Source of the DNA: Xanthobacter flavus
GTDB taxonomy: Bacteria; Pseudomonadota; Alphaproteobacteria; Rhizobiales; Xanthobacteraceae
Direction of reading: 5' to 3'
Assembly: GCF_017875275.1 (NCBI RefSeq)
Contig: NZ_JAGGML010000001.1
Location: forward strand, 992,001 to 1,056,000
DNA length: 64,000 nt
Shown here one piece after another: positions 17,190 through 27,144 of this stretch; position 1 is the stretch's first letter; each line of letters starts with the position of its first letter. The translations under genes were made by a program, and so were the position numbers. The notes beneath the pieces were generated by a model. The model did no database searches. It was not told where the DNA came from and was given only the letters and a program-made list of their open reading frames with translations.

Positions 17190-18080
17190 TCAGGCCGCCA
17201 CCGAGCCCCTGCGCCGCGCGGCCTCGATGTCGCGCACCGGCGGCGCGCCGAACATGCGACCATACTCCCGCGTGAACTGCGGCACGCTCTCGTAGCCGAC
17301 GTCGAAAGCTGCGGAGCTCGCGCTCATGCCCTCCCACAGCATGAGGCGCCGCGCCTCGATCAGCCTCAGCTGCTTCTGGAACTGGAGCGGCGAGAGCGAG
17401 GTCACCGCCCGAAAATGCTCGTGGAAGGAGGAGGTGCTCATCCCTGCCGCAGCGGCCAGACGCTCTACCGGGAGCCGCTGCCGGAATTCAGTTCGCAACA
17501 CGGCCACCGCGCGGGCCACGCGATGCACATGGCTTTCGGGCCAGCCCAGGCGGCGGATCGCCGAGCCGTGGCGCCCTGCCAGGAGCCAATAGTGCATCTC
17601 CCGCACCAGTTGCGCGCCCAACACCGGCAATGACGCCGGGCGCTCGAGCAGGCGCATCAGCCGAAGCGCCGCATCCGCCACCTCCGCGTCCGTGGGATCG
17701 ATCCGGACCGGCGCATGGTCCACTTCCTCCGCCGCTGACATCTCCGCCACGAGCCCCGAGATCACGGCGGGGTCGAGTTCCAGCACCAGGGAGAGATAGG
17801 GCGCAGCCGGCGTTGCTCGGGTGATCTGGCTCACCGTCGGCACATCAGCCGTGATGAGGAGGGACTCGCCGGCGGAGAAGGCGAAGCCCTGATTGCCCTG
17901 GGCCACGTGCTTGCTTCCCTGCAGCACGAGGCAGACCAGGGGGCGCGAGATGTCCGCGATAAGGTCGCTCGGCGCGGTGGCCCGCACGGTGGCAAGCCCT
18001 AGAATGGGCGTTGCCGCGATTCCTTGGGCATTGGCATGCGCTTCCGAGAAGCGGCGAACAGCATCGAGCAAGCCGGTCAT
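17190..18080 (-). CDS. AraC-family transcriptional regulator
   Basis: A 296-residue activator with an N-terminal AraC_N cupin-type domain (SRPLVCLVLQGSKHV; PYLSLVLELDPAVISGLV) and a C-terminal double helix-turn-helix (LAAAAGMSTSSFHEHFRAVT and SSAAFDVGYESVPQFTREYG). The ATG at 18080 is preferred to the TTG at 18110. It is divergent from the SDR gene at 18213 with a 132-base spacer, the common layout for a regulator and the redox enzyme it controls. Confidence 0.91.
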   Translation of the reverse strand: MTGLLDAVRRFSEAHANAQGIAATPILGLATVRATAPSDLIADISRPLVCLVLQGSKHVAQGNQGFAFSAGESLLITADVPTVSQITRATPAAPYLSLVLELDPAVISGLVAEMSAAEEVDHAPVRIDPTDAEVADAALRLMRLLERPASLPVLGAQLVREMHYWLLAGRHGSAIRRLGWPESHVHRVARAVAVLRTEFRQRLPVERLAAAAGMSTSSFHEHFRAVTSLSPLQFQKQLRLIEARRLMLWEGMSASSAAFDVGYESVPQFTREYGRMFGAPPVRDIEAARRRGSVAA

Positions 18081-18212
18081 GGATCGAATGTAACCCGGAC
18101 TTCCCGCCAACGCACCCCTTTCGGAGGATTAGGCAAGGATCGCCGAGCATCCGGCAACTGCCGCCGCATCGTCGGAGCGATAACCGTCTCGTCCAACAGA
18201 TGGAGACGGACC

Positions 18213-18968
18213 ATGACCAAGATTGCCCTTGTCACTGGAGCCAGCCGCGGCCTGGGCCGCAACACCGCGCTCAGCATCGCCCGCCATGGCGGGGACGTGA
18301 TCGTGACCTATCAGAGCCGCGCCGAAGATGCGCAGGCGGTGGTCAGCGAGATCGAGGCGCTGGGCCGCAAGGCTGTTGCGCTGAAGCTCGACACGGGCGA
18401 CGTGACGACCTTCCCGGACTTCGCCGAGCACCTGCGCGCCGCCCTCGCCGAGACGTGGCAGCGCCAAATCTTCGACCACCTCGTGAACAATGCCGGCCAC
18501 GGCGACTATGCGCTGATCGGCGAGACCAGCGAGGCGCAATTTGACCGGCTGGTCAATGTCCACTTCAAGGGGGTCTATTTCCTCACCCAGACTCTGCTGC
18601 CGATGCTCGCGGATGGCGGGCGGATCGTGAACCTCTCCTCCGGCCTCACCCGCCTGTCCTATCCGGGCTATGCCGCCTATGCGGCGGTGAAGGGCGCGGT
18701 CGAGGTGCTGACCCGCTACATGGCGAAAGAACTCGGGGCCCGCGGGATCGCCGTCAACACGGTCGCGCCCGGTGCGATCGAGACCGACTTCGGCGGCGGC
18801 GCGGTGCGGGACAATCCCGAGCTGAACAAGAGCTTCGCCGAGATGACGGCCCTCGGCCGGGTCGGCCTGCCTGACGACATCGGGCCGATGATCGCCAGCC
18901 TCCTCTCCGAGGACAATCGTTGGGTCAACGCGCAGCGCATCGAGGTGTCTGGCGGCCAGGGCATCTGA
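18213..18968 (+). CDS. short-chain dehydrogenase/reductase
   Basis: A 251-residue classical SDR: TGASRGLG cofactor motif at residue 8, NNAGHG, catalytic Ser in NLSSGLTRL, Tyr and Lys in YAAVK, and the C-terminal FabG-like stretch. The open frame upstream is non-homologous. Upstream GGAGACGG serves as ribosome-binding site. Substrate unknown. Divergent AraC regulator next door. Confidence 0.91.
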   Translation: MTKIALVTGASRGLGRNTALSIARHGGDVIVTYQSRAEDAQAVVSEIEALGRKAVALKLDTGDVTTFPDFAEHLRAALAETWQRQIFDHLVNNAGHGDYALIGETSEAQFDRLVNVHFKGVYFLTQTLLPMLADGGRIVNLSSGLTRLSYPGYAAYAAVKGAVEVLTRYMAKELGARGIAVNTVAPGAIETDFGGGAVRDNPELNKSFAEMTALGRVGLPDDIGPMIASLLSEDNRWVNAQRIEVSGGQGI

Positions 18969-19062
18969 CGGCCGGCGCAAGGGACCTCTGGACCGGTGAC
19001 GATCATGCGAGCCTTATGTTCGCAGGATTTAGTTACGTCAGCGAACGGCGGTTTCGAGGCAA

Positions 19063-19138
19063 TGGTGCCGCGGAAGGGATTCGAACCCCCGACCCACGCA
19101 TTACGAATGCGTTGCTCTACCAGCTGAGCTACCGCGGC
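19063..19138 (-). tRNA. tRNA-Thr(CGT)
   Basis: Cloverleaf on the minus strand. The 7-bp acceptor GCCGCGG/CCGCGGC is perfect. The anticodon stem ACGCA/TGCGT encloses the loop TTCGTAA, giving anticodon CGT (codon ACG, threonine). The T loop is TTCGAAT, and CCA is encoded at 19065-19063. No integrase or attachment-like repeat is seen around it. Confidence 0.96.
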
Positions 19139-19291
19139 ACGCGCGCCCTCTATTACGGGGAGGCCGCGCCCTTTTCAAGGGTCGGCGCAAAGCATCCCCG
19201 CAAGGTGTTGCGGCGAGCCAGCCGGGAGGGCTGGGCGGCGGCCCGCTCCGGCAGGTCTTGCGGGCGCGGGCGGCAATGGGGCGGGAGGGGT

Positions 19292-19699
19292 TCAGTAGGT
19301 GAGAACGGGCGGCAGTTCCTTGGCCTGCGCCACCCACTTCTCCACCATGCTCTCGGTGGGCAGGGCGCGGACCAGCTTGCGCTTGGCGTTCGCCTCGGCC
19401 ATGGCCTTGGTGAGGTTGGCGGGCACGCGGGCCTTGAGTTCCTTCACCGTATCGACGCCCGCCGCCTCGAGCAGCTCGGAATATTCCTCGCCCACGCCCT
19501 TGATGCGCATGAGGTCGGCCATGTTGGCCCATTTGAGGATGCGCGTCTCGTCGATGCCGGTGGCCGCTGCCAGCTCCTTGCGCAGCTTGGGCGACTTGGC
19601 CCGCTCCAGCAGCCCCTCAGTGGTGGTAATTCCGGCGGCCTTGAGCTTCTCGGCATAGACCGCGCCGACGCCTTCGATCTCGATGATGGGATAGGACAT
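19292..19699 (-). CDS. DUF4332 helix-hairpin-helix protein
   Basis: A 135-residue protein with two tandem helix-hairpin-helix units: IEIEGVGAVYAEKLKAAGI with TEGLLERA, and RIKGVGEEYSELLEAAGV with TVKELKAR. This is the DUF4332 layout, resembling the (HhH)2 DNA-binding modules of nucleotidyl transferases and repair enzymes. A nucleic-acid-related role is likely but unproven. Single gene, start ATG 19699. Confidence 0.85.
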   Translation of the reverse strand: MSYPIIEIEGVGAVYAEKLKAAGITTTEGLLERAKSPKLRKELAAATGIDETRILKWANMADLMRIKGVGEEYSELLEAAGVDTVKELKARVPANLTKAMAEANAKRKLVRALPTESMVEKWVAQAKELPPVLTY

Positions 19700-19788
19700 G
19701 AGACCCCCCTCAAACCCGGCTTGTGCATGCCGGCAGCAAGATCAGGCCACAACCGTGGGCCGAGTCAACTGCCCGGCTTCCCGGCGCC

Positions 19789-20169
19789 TCAGACCACGTG
19801 GGTGAGGCCGGGCACCGAGCGCACCAGGAGGTTCACCGGTTCCGCGCCGACAGTCTCGCGGGCATAGGCCACCGTTTCTCGCACGGCGAGCTGGACCTGC
19901 GGCATGGTGAGCCCGTGGGCCATCATGCGGTCCGCGACCTGCATGAGCCGCGCCATGCCGCCGAAATGCCGCTCGGACTGGGCGGTGGCGTCCTCGCGCG
20001 GCGCCGCATCGGCGAGAGACTTGGCCCAGGGGTGAGTTTGATAGAGGGGCGCCATGGCCTCGGCCGGCGCCTCGCGGGCGAGAAACTGGATGACGATGGC
20101 CACCAGGGCCGCGGCGGTCGGGGCATCCACCTCGACCCGCTCGGTCAAACGCGCAATCAACTCGTCCAT
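19789..20169 (-). CDS. conserved alpha-helical protein, 126 residues
   Basis: MDELIARLTERVEVDAPTAA opens a short helical protein; the end reads VQLAVRETVAYARETVGAEP and SVPGL. This pattern (a helical N-terminal module, then a segment ending in an IPGL-like motif) is seen in a small conserved alphaproteobacterial family of unknown function. ATG 20169 is used because the homologous pattern starts there; the longer frame upstream is antisense to the next gene. It is divergent from the HerA-like gene. Confidence 0.68.
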   Translation of the reverse strand: MDELIARLTERVEVDAPTAAALVAIVIQFLAREAPAEAMAPLYQTHPWAKSLADAAPREDATAQSERHFGGMARLMQVADRMMAHGLTMPQVQLAVRETVAYARETVGAEPVNLLVRSVPGLTHVV

Positions 20170-20359
20170 GCCATCTCCTTGCGCCGCATCGCAGGCGAGA
20201 CTGGCCTGAACATTGCCGGGCATGGCGCGCTTTCGCAAGCGAGAGCGGTGCCGGAACGGGCTTGCCCCTGTCCCGAAGGCGGGCGAAAACTGCCCGATGA
20301 CGCGGCCGGACCCGACGCGCGATTCGGCTGGACCGCCTGCCCCGAGCGAGGACACCGCC

Positions 20360-22183
20360 ATGGCCAAGAGCCGAGGGACGAATTTCGGGACCGGTTCCGG
20401 GTTACCCCCTGAGACGAGCGACCCGGCCGGGGCCGCGCCGCCGGCCGGCCCGTGGAGCCGCACGTCCGTGCCGCGCACCTCCTCCGCAGCGTCTTCCGCA
20501 GCGTCTTCCGGCGGGCGGGCGCCGGCGCCCGAGAGCGACGGCCGCGTCCTCGTGGGGCGCAGCTTCCTCGGCCGGGTCGAGGCGACGGCGACGCACGCCA
20601 AATCCAAGGACGAATATCTCACCCTGCGCCTCGCCAACCGCCACGGCCTCGTCACCGGCGCGACCGGTACCGGCAAGACAGTGACGCTGCAGGTGCTGGC
20701 GGAAGGCTTCTCGCGGGCCGGCGTTCCAGTGTTCGCGGCCGACATCAAGGGCGACCTCTCCGGCGTCGCGGCCGAGGGCGAGGCCAAGGACTTCCTGCTG
20801 AAGCGGGCCGAGGAGGTGGGCATCGCCTACACGCCGGACAGCTTCCCGGTGATCTTCTGGGACATGTTCGGCGAGCAGGGCCACCCCGTGCGCGCCACCA
20901 TCTCCGAGATGGGGCCCCTGCTGCTCGCCCGCCTGATGGGGCTGAACGAGACGCAGGAGGGCGTGCTCAACATCGTCTTCCGCATCGCCGACGAGCAGGG
21001 CCTGCTGCTGCTCGACCTGAAGGATCTCAGGGCCATGCTGGCCAACGTCTCGGCCAATGCGGCGACCCTCACCGCCACCTATGGCAACGTCTCGGCCCAG
21101 AGCGTCGGCGCCATCCAGCGCCAGCTGCTCGTGCTGGAGAACCAGGGCGCGGACAAGTTCTTCGGCGAGCCCGCCCTCGACATCGCCGACATCATGCGGG
21201 TGGACCGCGCGGGCTACGGCACCATCAACATCCTCGCCGCCGACAAGCTCATGGGCTCGCCCCGGCTTTACTCCTGCTTCCTGCTCTGGCTGCTCTCCGA
21301 ACTCTTCGAGCGGCTGCCGGAGGTGGGCGATCCGGAGAAACCCAAGCTCGTCTTCTTCTTCGATGAGGCCCACCTCCTGTTCAACGAGGCGCCCAAGGCG
21401 CTTTTGGAGAAGGTGGAGCAGGTGGTGCGGCTCATCCGCTCCAAGGGCGTGGGCGTCTATTTCGTCACCCAGAACCCACTCGACGTGCCGGAGACCGTGC
21501 TGGCCCAGCTCGGTAACCGAGTGCAGCACGCGCTGCGCGCCTTCACCCCGCGCGACCAGAAGGCGGTGAAGGCCGCCGCGGAGACCTTCCGGCCCAATCC
21601 GGATCTCGACACCGCCAAGGCCATCATGGAGCTGGGCAAGGGCGAGGCACTGGTTTCCATGCTGGAGGGCAATGGCATCCCTTCCATGGTGGAGCGCACG
21701 CTGATCCGGCCGCCCTCCGGCCGCATCGGGCCGCTCACGCCGGCCGAGCGGGCGGCCATCATGGCGAAAAGCCCGGTCGGGCATCTCTACGACACGGCGG
21801 TGGATCGCGAATCGGCGTTCGAGATGCTCCAGGCCCGGGCCGAGGAGAAGGCCCAGCCGGCGGAGGAGGCCGCGCCGTCCTCGGGCGGCAGCAGCATTCT
21901 CGACAGCATTCTCGGCGGGGTGCTGGGCACCGCCACCGGCGCGCCGAAGGTGGAGCCCGCGCCGCGCGGTGGCGCGCCCCGGCAGGGGTCCACGACGCCG
22001 CGCGTCCCGACCACGACGGGACGATCCACCGGCACCGGCGCGCCCGCGCCCCGGCCGAGCACGCGCATGTCCACCACAGAGGTGGTGGTGCGGCAGGTGG
22101 CCCGATCCGTGGCGACTCAGGTGGGCTCCCAACTGGGAAAAGCCATTTTGAGAGGTATCCTAGGAAGCATCAGCAAGCGCTGA
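20360..22183 (+). CDS. HerA-like ATPase (DUF853)
   Basis: A 607-residue P-loop protein of the HerA/FtsK-like superfamily, DUF853 group. Walker A GATGTGKT is at residues 100-107, Walker B is [13 protein letters not shown] near residue 335, and the downstream [20 protein letters not shown] is typical. The N-terminal 50 residues and a Pro/Ala/Thr-rich C-terminal region (about 510-575) are low-complexity. GAGGA precedes the ATG at 20360; an in-frame ATG at 20297 is an alternative. True HerA works with NurA in DNA-end processing, but no nuclease gene is linked here, and the substrate of the DUF853 group is not established. Confidence 0.88.
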   Translation: MAKSRGTNFGTGSGLPPETSDPAGAAPPAGPWSRTSVPRTSSAASSAASSGGRAPAPESDGRVLVGRSFLGRVEATATHAKSKDEYLTLRLANRHGLVTGATGTGKTVTLQVLAEGFSRAGVPVFAADIKGDLSGVAAEGEAKDFLLKRAEEVGIAYTPDSFPVIFWDMFGEQGHPVRATISEMGPLLLARLMGLNETQEGVLNIVFRIADEQGLLLLDLKDLRAMLANVSANAATLTATYGNVSAQSVGAIQRQLLVLENQGADKFFGEPALDIADIMRVDRAGYGTINILAADKLMGSPRLYSCFLLWLLSELFERLPEVGDPEKPKLVFFFDEAHLLFNEAPKALLEKVEQVVRLIRSKGVGVYFVTQNPLDVPETVLAQLGNRVQHALRAFTPRDQKAVKAAAETFRPNPDLDTAKAIMELGKGEALVSMLEGNGIPSMVERTLIRPPSGRIGPLTPAERAAIMAKSPVGHLYDTAVDRESAFEMLQARAEEKAQPAEEAAPSSGGSSILDSILGGVLGTATGAPKVEPAPRGGAPRQGSTTPRVPTTTGRSTGTGAPAPRPSTRMSTTEVVVRQVARSVATQVGSQLGKAILRGILGSISKR

Positions 22184-22462
22184 CGGAGCCGCCCAGGTTG
22201 CCCTCGGCGGACCGCTCTCGTCATGGCATGGCTCAAGGTGTTGTCGCACCGCGCAAAGGTACCTAACTGCAGCTTGGCTTTAACCTGGCGACGCTTCGGC
22301 TTCTAAGCGGTGGAAAGTGTTGCTTCAGAAGGCTCGCAGCGGTAGTGTCATAGCGTGTCGGCGAGATTGCGGGGTCGCGTCGGCAGAGATGCTCAACGCG
22401 CGTGCCCGAGCCTTCATTCCTTGCGGATTGGAACCGAGGCGCGCCATGACCTGGAGCGCCTC

Positions 22463-22894
22463 ATGAAGGTGTTGCCCACTGCCCGCATCGTTCTCCTCGA
22501 TGCCAATATGGAACGTCGCCAGGCGACGCGCCTTGCCCTGTCCGCCCTCGGGGTGGGTGCGGTGCGCGAAGTCGCCTCCATCGACGAAGTAACCGATCCT
22601 GCCGCCCAGGGCACGGCCGACGTGCTCGTGGTGCAGGTGGACGATCCGGAGGATGCCCCTGCCAATCCCTTCCGCTTCGGTGCCGGCATTCCCGCCGTGC
22701 TCGTGGCTGAAGTGCCCGCGCAGCAACTGGTGCGGGCCGCCGGCCGGTCCGGCTATGACGCCGCCCTCGGCACGCCCATCGCGCCACGGCTGCTCTATCG
22801 CCGCATCGGCTCGGTCCTCCAGCGCGCGCGCCGTCTAGGGCGTCCTGCCTCCGCAGTGATCTCCACGCCCGCCGATCTCGTCACCGCCGGCTGA
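22463..22894 (+). CDS. receiver-like protein with degenerate phosphorylation site
   Basis: A 143-residue protein with the start of a response-regulator receiver: ARIVLLDANMERRQATRLAL. At the normal phospho-Asp strand it reads ADVLVVQVDDPED, so the Asp position appears to be Gln or Val. The end resembles the CheY alpha5 region (PIAPRLLYRRIGSVLQRARR). No output domain. It may act in protein-protein contact without phosphorylation. ATG 22463 has GGAGCG upstream. A 10-bp perfect hairpin without a T-tract (22907-22929) follows. Confidence 0.6.
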   Translation: MKVLPTARIVLLDANMERRQATRLALSALGVGAVREVASIDEVTDPAAQGTADVLVVQVDDPEDAPANPFRFGAGIPAVLVAEVPAQQLVRAAGRSGYDAALGTPIAPRLLYRRIGSVLQRARRLGRPASAVISTPADLVTAG

Positions 22895-23005
22895 CCTGGC
22901 ACCGAACCGTCTGGCACCTTGCCAGACGGTCCGCGTCCCTCCAGCATTCCCCTGATTCCGGGTCCATCGTGGCCCGGAACACAAGGTGCGCTGGTGGAGG
23001 ACGAC

Positions 23006-24421
23006 ATGGCGGACGGTGATCGCGCGGGAACGCGGCCGGTGGAACTGGAGCCTGTTCTCAAGGCCGTGGACGCCGGTCTCGACGCGGCTCTGGCGCGCCT
23101 CTTCGATTTCCTGCGCATCCCCTCCATCTCGACCGATCCGGCCCACGCGGGTGCCTGCCAAGACGCCGCGCAATGGGTGGCGGGAGAACTGGAGGCGCTG
23201 GGCTTTTCCGCCACCGTGCATCCCACCGCCGGCCACCCGGTCGTGGTGGCCCGCACCGACACCGGCGCGCCGCGCCGCGTGCTGTTCTACGGCCATTACG
23301 ATGTCCAGCCGGTGGACCCGCTCGACCTGTGGGAGACGCCGCCGTTCGAGCCGCGTCTCGGCACGACCCCGGACGGGCGACGCACCATCGTCGGGCGCGG
23401 GGCCTGCGACGACAAGGGGCAGGTGCTGACCTTTCTCGAAGCGCTCCGGGCGTTCCGGGCGACGCGCGGTGCCTTGCCCGTGGACGTCACCGTGCTGCTC
23501 GAAGGCGAGGAGGAGTGCGGCTCGCCCAACCTCCCCGGCTTCCTCGCGGCGCACGCAAGCGCGCTTTCAGCCGATCTCGCGCTCGTCTGCGACACCGGCA
23601 TGTGGGACCAGCGCACGCCCTCCATCACCAGTTCGCTCCGCGGCATCCTGCACACCGAGCTGACCATCGAGGGCGCCGACCGCGATCTGCATTCCGGCCT
23701 CTTCGGCGGCGCGGCGCGCAATCCCATCCATGTGCTGGCGACCATCCTCGCCGATGCCCATGACGGCGAGGGCCGCGTCACCCTCCCCGGCTTCTATGAC
23801 GATGTGCGCGAGCCGCCCGCCGAGGTGCGCGCCCGGTGGCAGGCGCTGGGCCTCACCGCCGAAGCCTTCCTGAAGCCCGTGGGCCTGTCCGTCTCCGCCG
23901 GCGAGCGCGATAGGCTGGTGATCGAGCAGATCCAGTCGCGGCCGACCTTCGAGGTCAACGGCATCTTCGGCGGCTATACCGGTGCCGGCACCAAGACCAT
24001 CATCCCCGCGCGGGCGACCGCCAAGATCTCCTTCCGCCTCGTGGCGGACCAGGACCCGGCCAAGCTGCGCGCCGGCTTCGAAACCTTCGTGGCGGCGCGC
24101 GTGCCGGCGGATTGCCGGGCCGTCTTCCACTGGGGCGAGGGCGCGCGCGCCTTCCTCGTGCCGCCGGAAAGCCCGGACCTCGGCCACGCCGCCGGCGCGC
24201 TCGCGGCGGAATGGGGCGTTGCCCCCGTCACCATCGGCTCGGGCGGCTCCATCCCGGTGGTCGGCCAGTTCAAGGACCGGCTGGGGGTGGATACGCTGCT
24301 GATCGGCTTCGCCCTCGACGACGACCGCGTTCATTCGCCCAACGAGAAGTACGACCTCACGTCCTTCCACAAGGGCACGCGCAGCTGGGTGCGGATTCTC
24401 GATGCACTGGCGCAGCGGTGA
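23006..24421 (+). CDS. M20-family dipeptidase/metallopeptidase
   Basis: A 471-residue M20 zinc peptidase. Metal-site motifs in order: YGHYDVQPVDP (His, Asp), GRGACDDKGQ (bridging Asp), EGEEECGSPN (general base Glu and ligand Glu), and the late HSPNEKY with a ligand His. A dimerisation lid domain lies between. It is of the carnosinase/dipeptidase group acting on small peptides in the cytoplasm. GGAGG lies six bases before ATG 23006; the open frame upstream has no homology. Confidence 0.91.
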   Translation: MADGDRAGTRPVELEPVLKAVDAGLDAALARLFDFLRIPSISTDPAHAGACQDAAQWVAGELEALGFSATVHPTAGHPVVVARTDTGAPRRVLFYGHYDVQPVDPLDLWETPPFEPRLGTTPDGRRTIVGRGACDDKGQVLTFLEALRAFRATRGALPVDVTVLLEGEEECGSPNLPGFLAAHASALSADLALVCDTGMWDQRTPSITSSLRGILHTELTIEGADRDLHSGLFGGAARNPIHVLATILADAHDGEGRVTLPGFYDDVREPPAEVRARWQALGLTAEAFLKPVGLSVSAGERDRLVIEQIQSRPTFEVNGIFGGYTGAGTKTIIPARATAKISFRLVADQDPAKLRAGFETFVAARVPADCRAVFHWGEGARAFLVPPESPDLGHAAGALAAEWGVAPVTIGSGGSIPVVGQFKDRLGVDTLLIGFALDDDRVHSPNEKYDLTSFHKGTRSWVRILDALAQR

Positions 24422-24525
24422 GTTGCGCCAGCTAACGCGCTGCGGTGCGTTCACGTAACGCCAGACTTTTTCGCGTCGTGCAATCGTGCGAGGGAAGGCG
24501 CTTAACGTCAGTGACGGAACCTGCC

Positions 24526-25521
24526 ATGGCCGCTCCCGCCCCCACCATCGACACGCAGGGTCTCCTCTCGGCGTGGTGGTTCGACGGCAAAGGCGCGGCC
24601 GGCCGCATCCGCCCGGAAGAGGCAGTGGCCGCGACAGCGCCGGAGGGCGGCTTCATCTGGCTGCATTTCAAGCACCTGCCCCGGGCGCCGCAAACCTGGC
24701 TCCGGCAGGACATCGGCCTCGATGCACCCGCGGTGGAAACGATGGCCGAGGACCAGTGCCGGCCGCGCTGCGTGATGTTCGCGGACGGTGCCCTGCTTTC
24801 CCTGCGCGGCATCAACCTGCAGCGCAACGCCCTGCCCGAGGAGCTGATCACCGTTCACCTGTGGGTGGATGCCCGCCGCATCGTCTCGGTTCAGCACGAG
24901 TTCCTCTCGGCCATCGCCGACTTCGAGGATGCGCTCGGGCGCGGCCGCTGCCCGCGCACCCAGGGCGAGTTCGTGGCCGATCTCTCCATGCGCCTCGTCG
25001 AGCGGGTGGACGCGGTGGTGACGACGCTGATCGAGGAGGCGGACGAGCTTGAGGATGCCGTCCTCGTCACGGAGACATCCGAGCTTCTGCCGAAGCTCGC
25101 CGTGCTGCGCCGGGTGGCCATCAAGCTGCGCCGCCACATCGCGCCCCAGCGCGAGGCGCTCAACCATTTCGCGCTGGAGGATGACCCCTGGATGGGGCCG
25201 AAGGACCGGAACCGCCTGCGCGACGCGGCCGACCGGGTGGCCCGCTTCTCCGAGGAACTGGACAGCGTGCGCGAGCGCGCGGCGGTCATCCGCGACCAGA
25301 TGGTGGACGCCCGCGCGGAGCAGATGAACAAGTCCATGCTGGTGCTGGCGGTGGTGACGGTGGTGTTCGCCCCCATGACGCTCATCTCTGGCATGTTCGG
25401 CATGAACGTGGGCGGCATCCCCGGCAGCGGCGATCCCGCCGCCTTCTGGGCGCTCAGCGTGTTCCTGCTGCTGCTCGGCTTCATCCTGTTGTGGAGCTTC
25501 CGCCGGATGAAGTGGATCTGA
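24526..25521 (+). CDS. zntB: ZntB-like CorA-family metal transporter
   Basis: A 331-residue CorA superfamily protein. A large cytoplasmic N-terminal domain with long helices (KLAVLRRVAIKLRRHIAPQR; RFSEELDSVRERAAVIRDQM) leads to two C-terminal membrane segments. The GMN selectivity motif occurs as GMFGMNVGGIPG between them. Size and the GMNVGGIP form match ZntB, which carries Zn2+ rather than Mg2+. A GTG at 24511 is an alternative start with a better-spaced AGGGAAGG. Confidence 0.89.
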   Translation: MAAPAPTIDTQGLLSAWWFDGKGAAGRIRPEEAVAATAPEGGFIWLHFKHLPRAPQTWLRQDIGLDAPAVETMAEDQCRPRCVMFADGALLSLRGINLQRNALPEELITVHLWVDARRIVSVQHEFLSAIADFEDALGRGRCPRTQGEFVADLSMRLVERVDAVVTTLIEEADELEDAVLVTETSELLPKLAVLRRVAIKLRRHIAPQREALNHFALEDDPWMGPKDRNRLRDAADRVARFSEELDSVRERAAVIRDQMVDARAEQMNKSMLVLAVVTVVFAPMTLISGMFGMNVGGIPGSGDPAAFWALSVFLLLLGFILLWSFRRMKWI

Positions 25522-25648
25522 CGGGAACCGGGGCAGCCGGGTCGCTGCCACGGCCCCGTCTCAGGTCACGCAAAGTTCGCGGCCCTGTCGCCGCTGCGTC
25601 AACGACCATGCCGCAGATGCGGTGCGCACGGACCTTTGGAGGTTTCCC

Positions 25649-27058
25649 ATGCGCACCCTGAAATGCATCGCCCTCGCGCTGCTCGCCGGCGCCGCCTTCG
25701 TTTCTCCGGCCCTGTCCCAGACCGCCGCCAATCCGGACAAGCCCGCCGAAGGCACCGCCTTCCCGGCCGTCCTCGCCGGCCATGTGGTCCTGCCGGCCGC
25801 GACCTTCGTCCCCGCCCCCTCTGACGCGCCGGATGCGCTGAAGACGTCGGGCAAGTTCACCACCGCCGACCGCGCGCGCATCGACGTTATCGGCAGCGTC
25901 AAGGGCGTCAGCGTCCTGTCCAATCCCGCTGCCCCGCGCGAGACCGGCCTTTCCCTGCCGTTCGAGGGCCAGCCGGTACAGGGCTTCTCCGGCATCGTCT
26001 CGGAGGGCGACGGCAATTTCCTGGTGCTCACCGACAACGGCTTCGGCTCCAAGGCCAACTCCCCGGACGCCATGCTGATGGCCCACCGGCTGAAGATGGA
26101 CTTCAAGGCCGGCACCATCGAGCGTGTCAAGACCATCTTCCTCAACGATCCGGACCGGAAGGTGCCCTACCCCATCACAATGGAAGGCACCGCCACCCGC
26201 TATCTCACCGGCTCGGACTTCGATCTCGAATCGATACAGCGCGTCGGCGACAGCCTGTGGTTCGGCGAGGAGTTCGGTCCCTTCCTCATCGAGACCGACC
26301 TCGACGGCAAGGTGAAGGCGGTGTTCGAGACCAAGGTGGACGGCAAGGTCGTGCGCTCGCCTGACCATCCGGTGGTCACCACCCCCGGCGCGCCGGACGG
26401 CAAGGTCGCGTTCAGCGTCTACCGCTCCAAGGGCTTCGAGGGCATGGCGCTTTCCCCGGACAAGACCAAGCTCTACGCTCTGCTGGAAGGCCCGATCTTC
26501 GACGCCGCGACCGGCGGCAAGGAGAAGGCGGGCGAGAACGAAGTGCTGCGCATCGTCGAGTTCGATCTCGGCAAGCGCGAGTGGACCGGCCGCTCGTGGA
26601 AGTATCCGCTGGCGGTGGCGGGCAACGCCATCGGCGACTTCAACATGATCGACGACACCCACGGCCTGATCATCGAGCGCGACAGCCTGGAAGGCTCCCG
26701 TTTCAAGGCCTGCGCCGCCGGAAAGGCGGAGCCCACCTGCTTCGACAAGCCGGCCCAGTTCAAGCGCGTCTACAAGATCGCCTTCTCGCCCGAGACCGCC
26801 GGCCAGGTGGTGCGCAAGGTCGGCTACATCGACCTGCTTGCCATAAAGGACCCCAACGGCAAGGCCAAGCAGGGCGGCACCGAGGGCGTGCTGGACATGC
26901 CCTTCTTCACCATCGAGGACGTGGTGATGGTGAGCCCCACCGAGATCGTGGTGGGCAACGACAACAACCTGCCCTACTCCGCCGGCCGGACCCCGCAGAA
27001 GAACGACGACAACGAGTTCGTCCTGCTCAGCGTGCCGGAGCTGCTCGTCGCCAAGTGA
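25649..27058 (+). CDS. esterase-like phytase-family protein, secreted
   Basis: A 469-residue protein with an N-terminal signal peptide (KCIALALLAGAAFVSPALSQ) and a beta-propeller-like body matching the esterase-like-activity-of-phytase family: GFSGIVSEGDGNFLVLTDNG, DLESIQRVGDSLWFGEEFGP, and VVVGNDNN-type loops near the end. Probably periplasmic. The family is linked to phosphate-ester hydrolysis, but no dedicated catalytic assignment is possible from sequence. GGAGG precedes ATG 25649. A bidirectional terminator follows. Confidence 0.88.
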   Translation: MRTLKCIALALLAGAAFVSPALSQTAANPDKPAEGTAFPAVLAGHVVLPAATFVPAPSDAPDALKTSGKFTTADRARIDVIGSVKGVSVLSNPAAPRETGLSLPFEGQPVQGFSGIVSEGDGNFLVLTDNGFGSKANSPDAMLMAHRLKMDFKAGTIERVKTIFLNDPDRKVPYPITMEGTATRYLTGSDFDLESIQRVGDSLWFGEEFGPFLIETDLDGKVKAVFETKVDGKVVRSPDHPVVTTPGAPDGKVAFSVYRSKGFEGMALSPDKTKLYALLEGPIFDAATGGKEKAGENEVLRIVEFDLGKREWTGRSWKYPLAVAGNAIGDFNMIDDTHGLIIERDSLEGSRFKACAAGKAEPTCFDKPAQFKRVYKIAFSPETAGQVVRKVGYIDLLAIKDPNGKAKQGGTEGVLDMPFFTIEDVVMVSPTEIVVGNDNNLPYSAGRTPQKNDDNEFVLLSVPELLVAK

Positions 27059-27095
27059 GGGTAAGGGCGCACACTCTCCTGCCGCAGAAAAGCAG

Positions 27096-27121
27096 AAGGC
27101 CGGGCGCGAGCCCGGCCTTTT
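27096..27121. terminator. bidirectional terminator
   Basis: Stem GGCCGGGC / GCCCGGCC (27098-27117), loop GCGA, TTTT on the plus strand and A-rich sequence on the other side. It sits between the convergent phytase-like and membrane glycosyltransferase genes and can serve both. Confidence 0.8.
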
Positions 27122-27144
27122 CGCTGCTCCGATGCCGGATCGCC

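Noticed and set aside
19063-19138. Integration site of a mobile element at tRNA-Thr.
   Set aside because: No integrase gene and no repeated tRNA 3' end within the neighbouring sequence.
22895-22930. Sigma-54 promoter (TGGCAC) before the M20 peptidase.
   Set aside because: The TGGCAC is part of a perfect hairpin, and no TTGCA/T element occurs at the required spacing.
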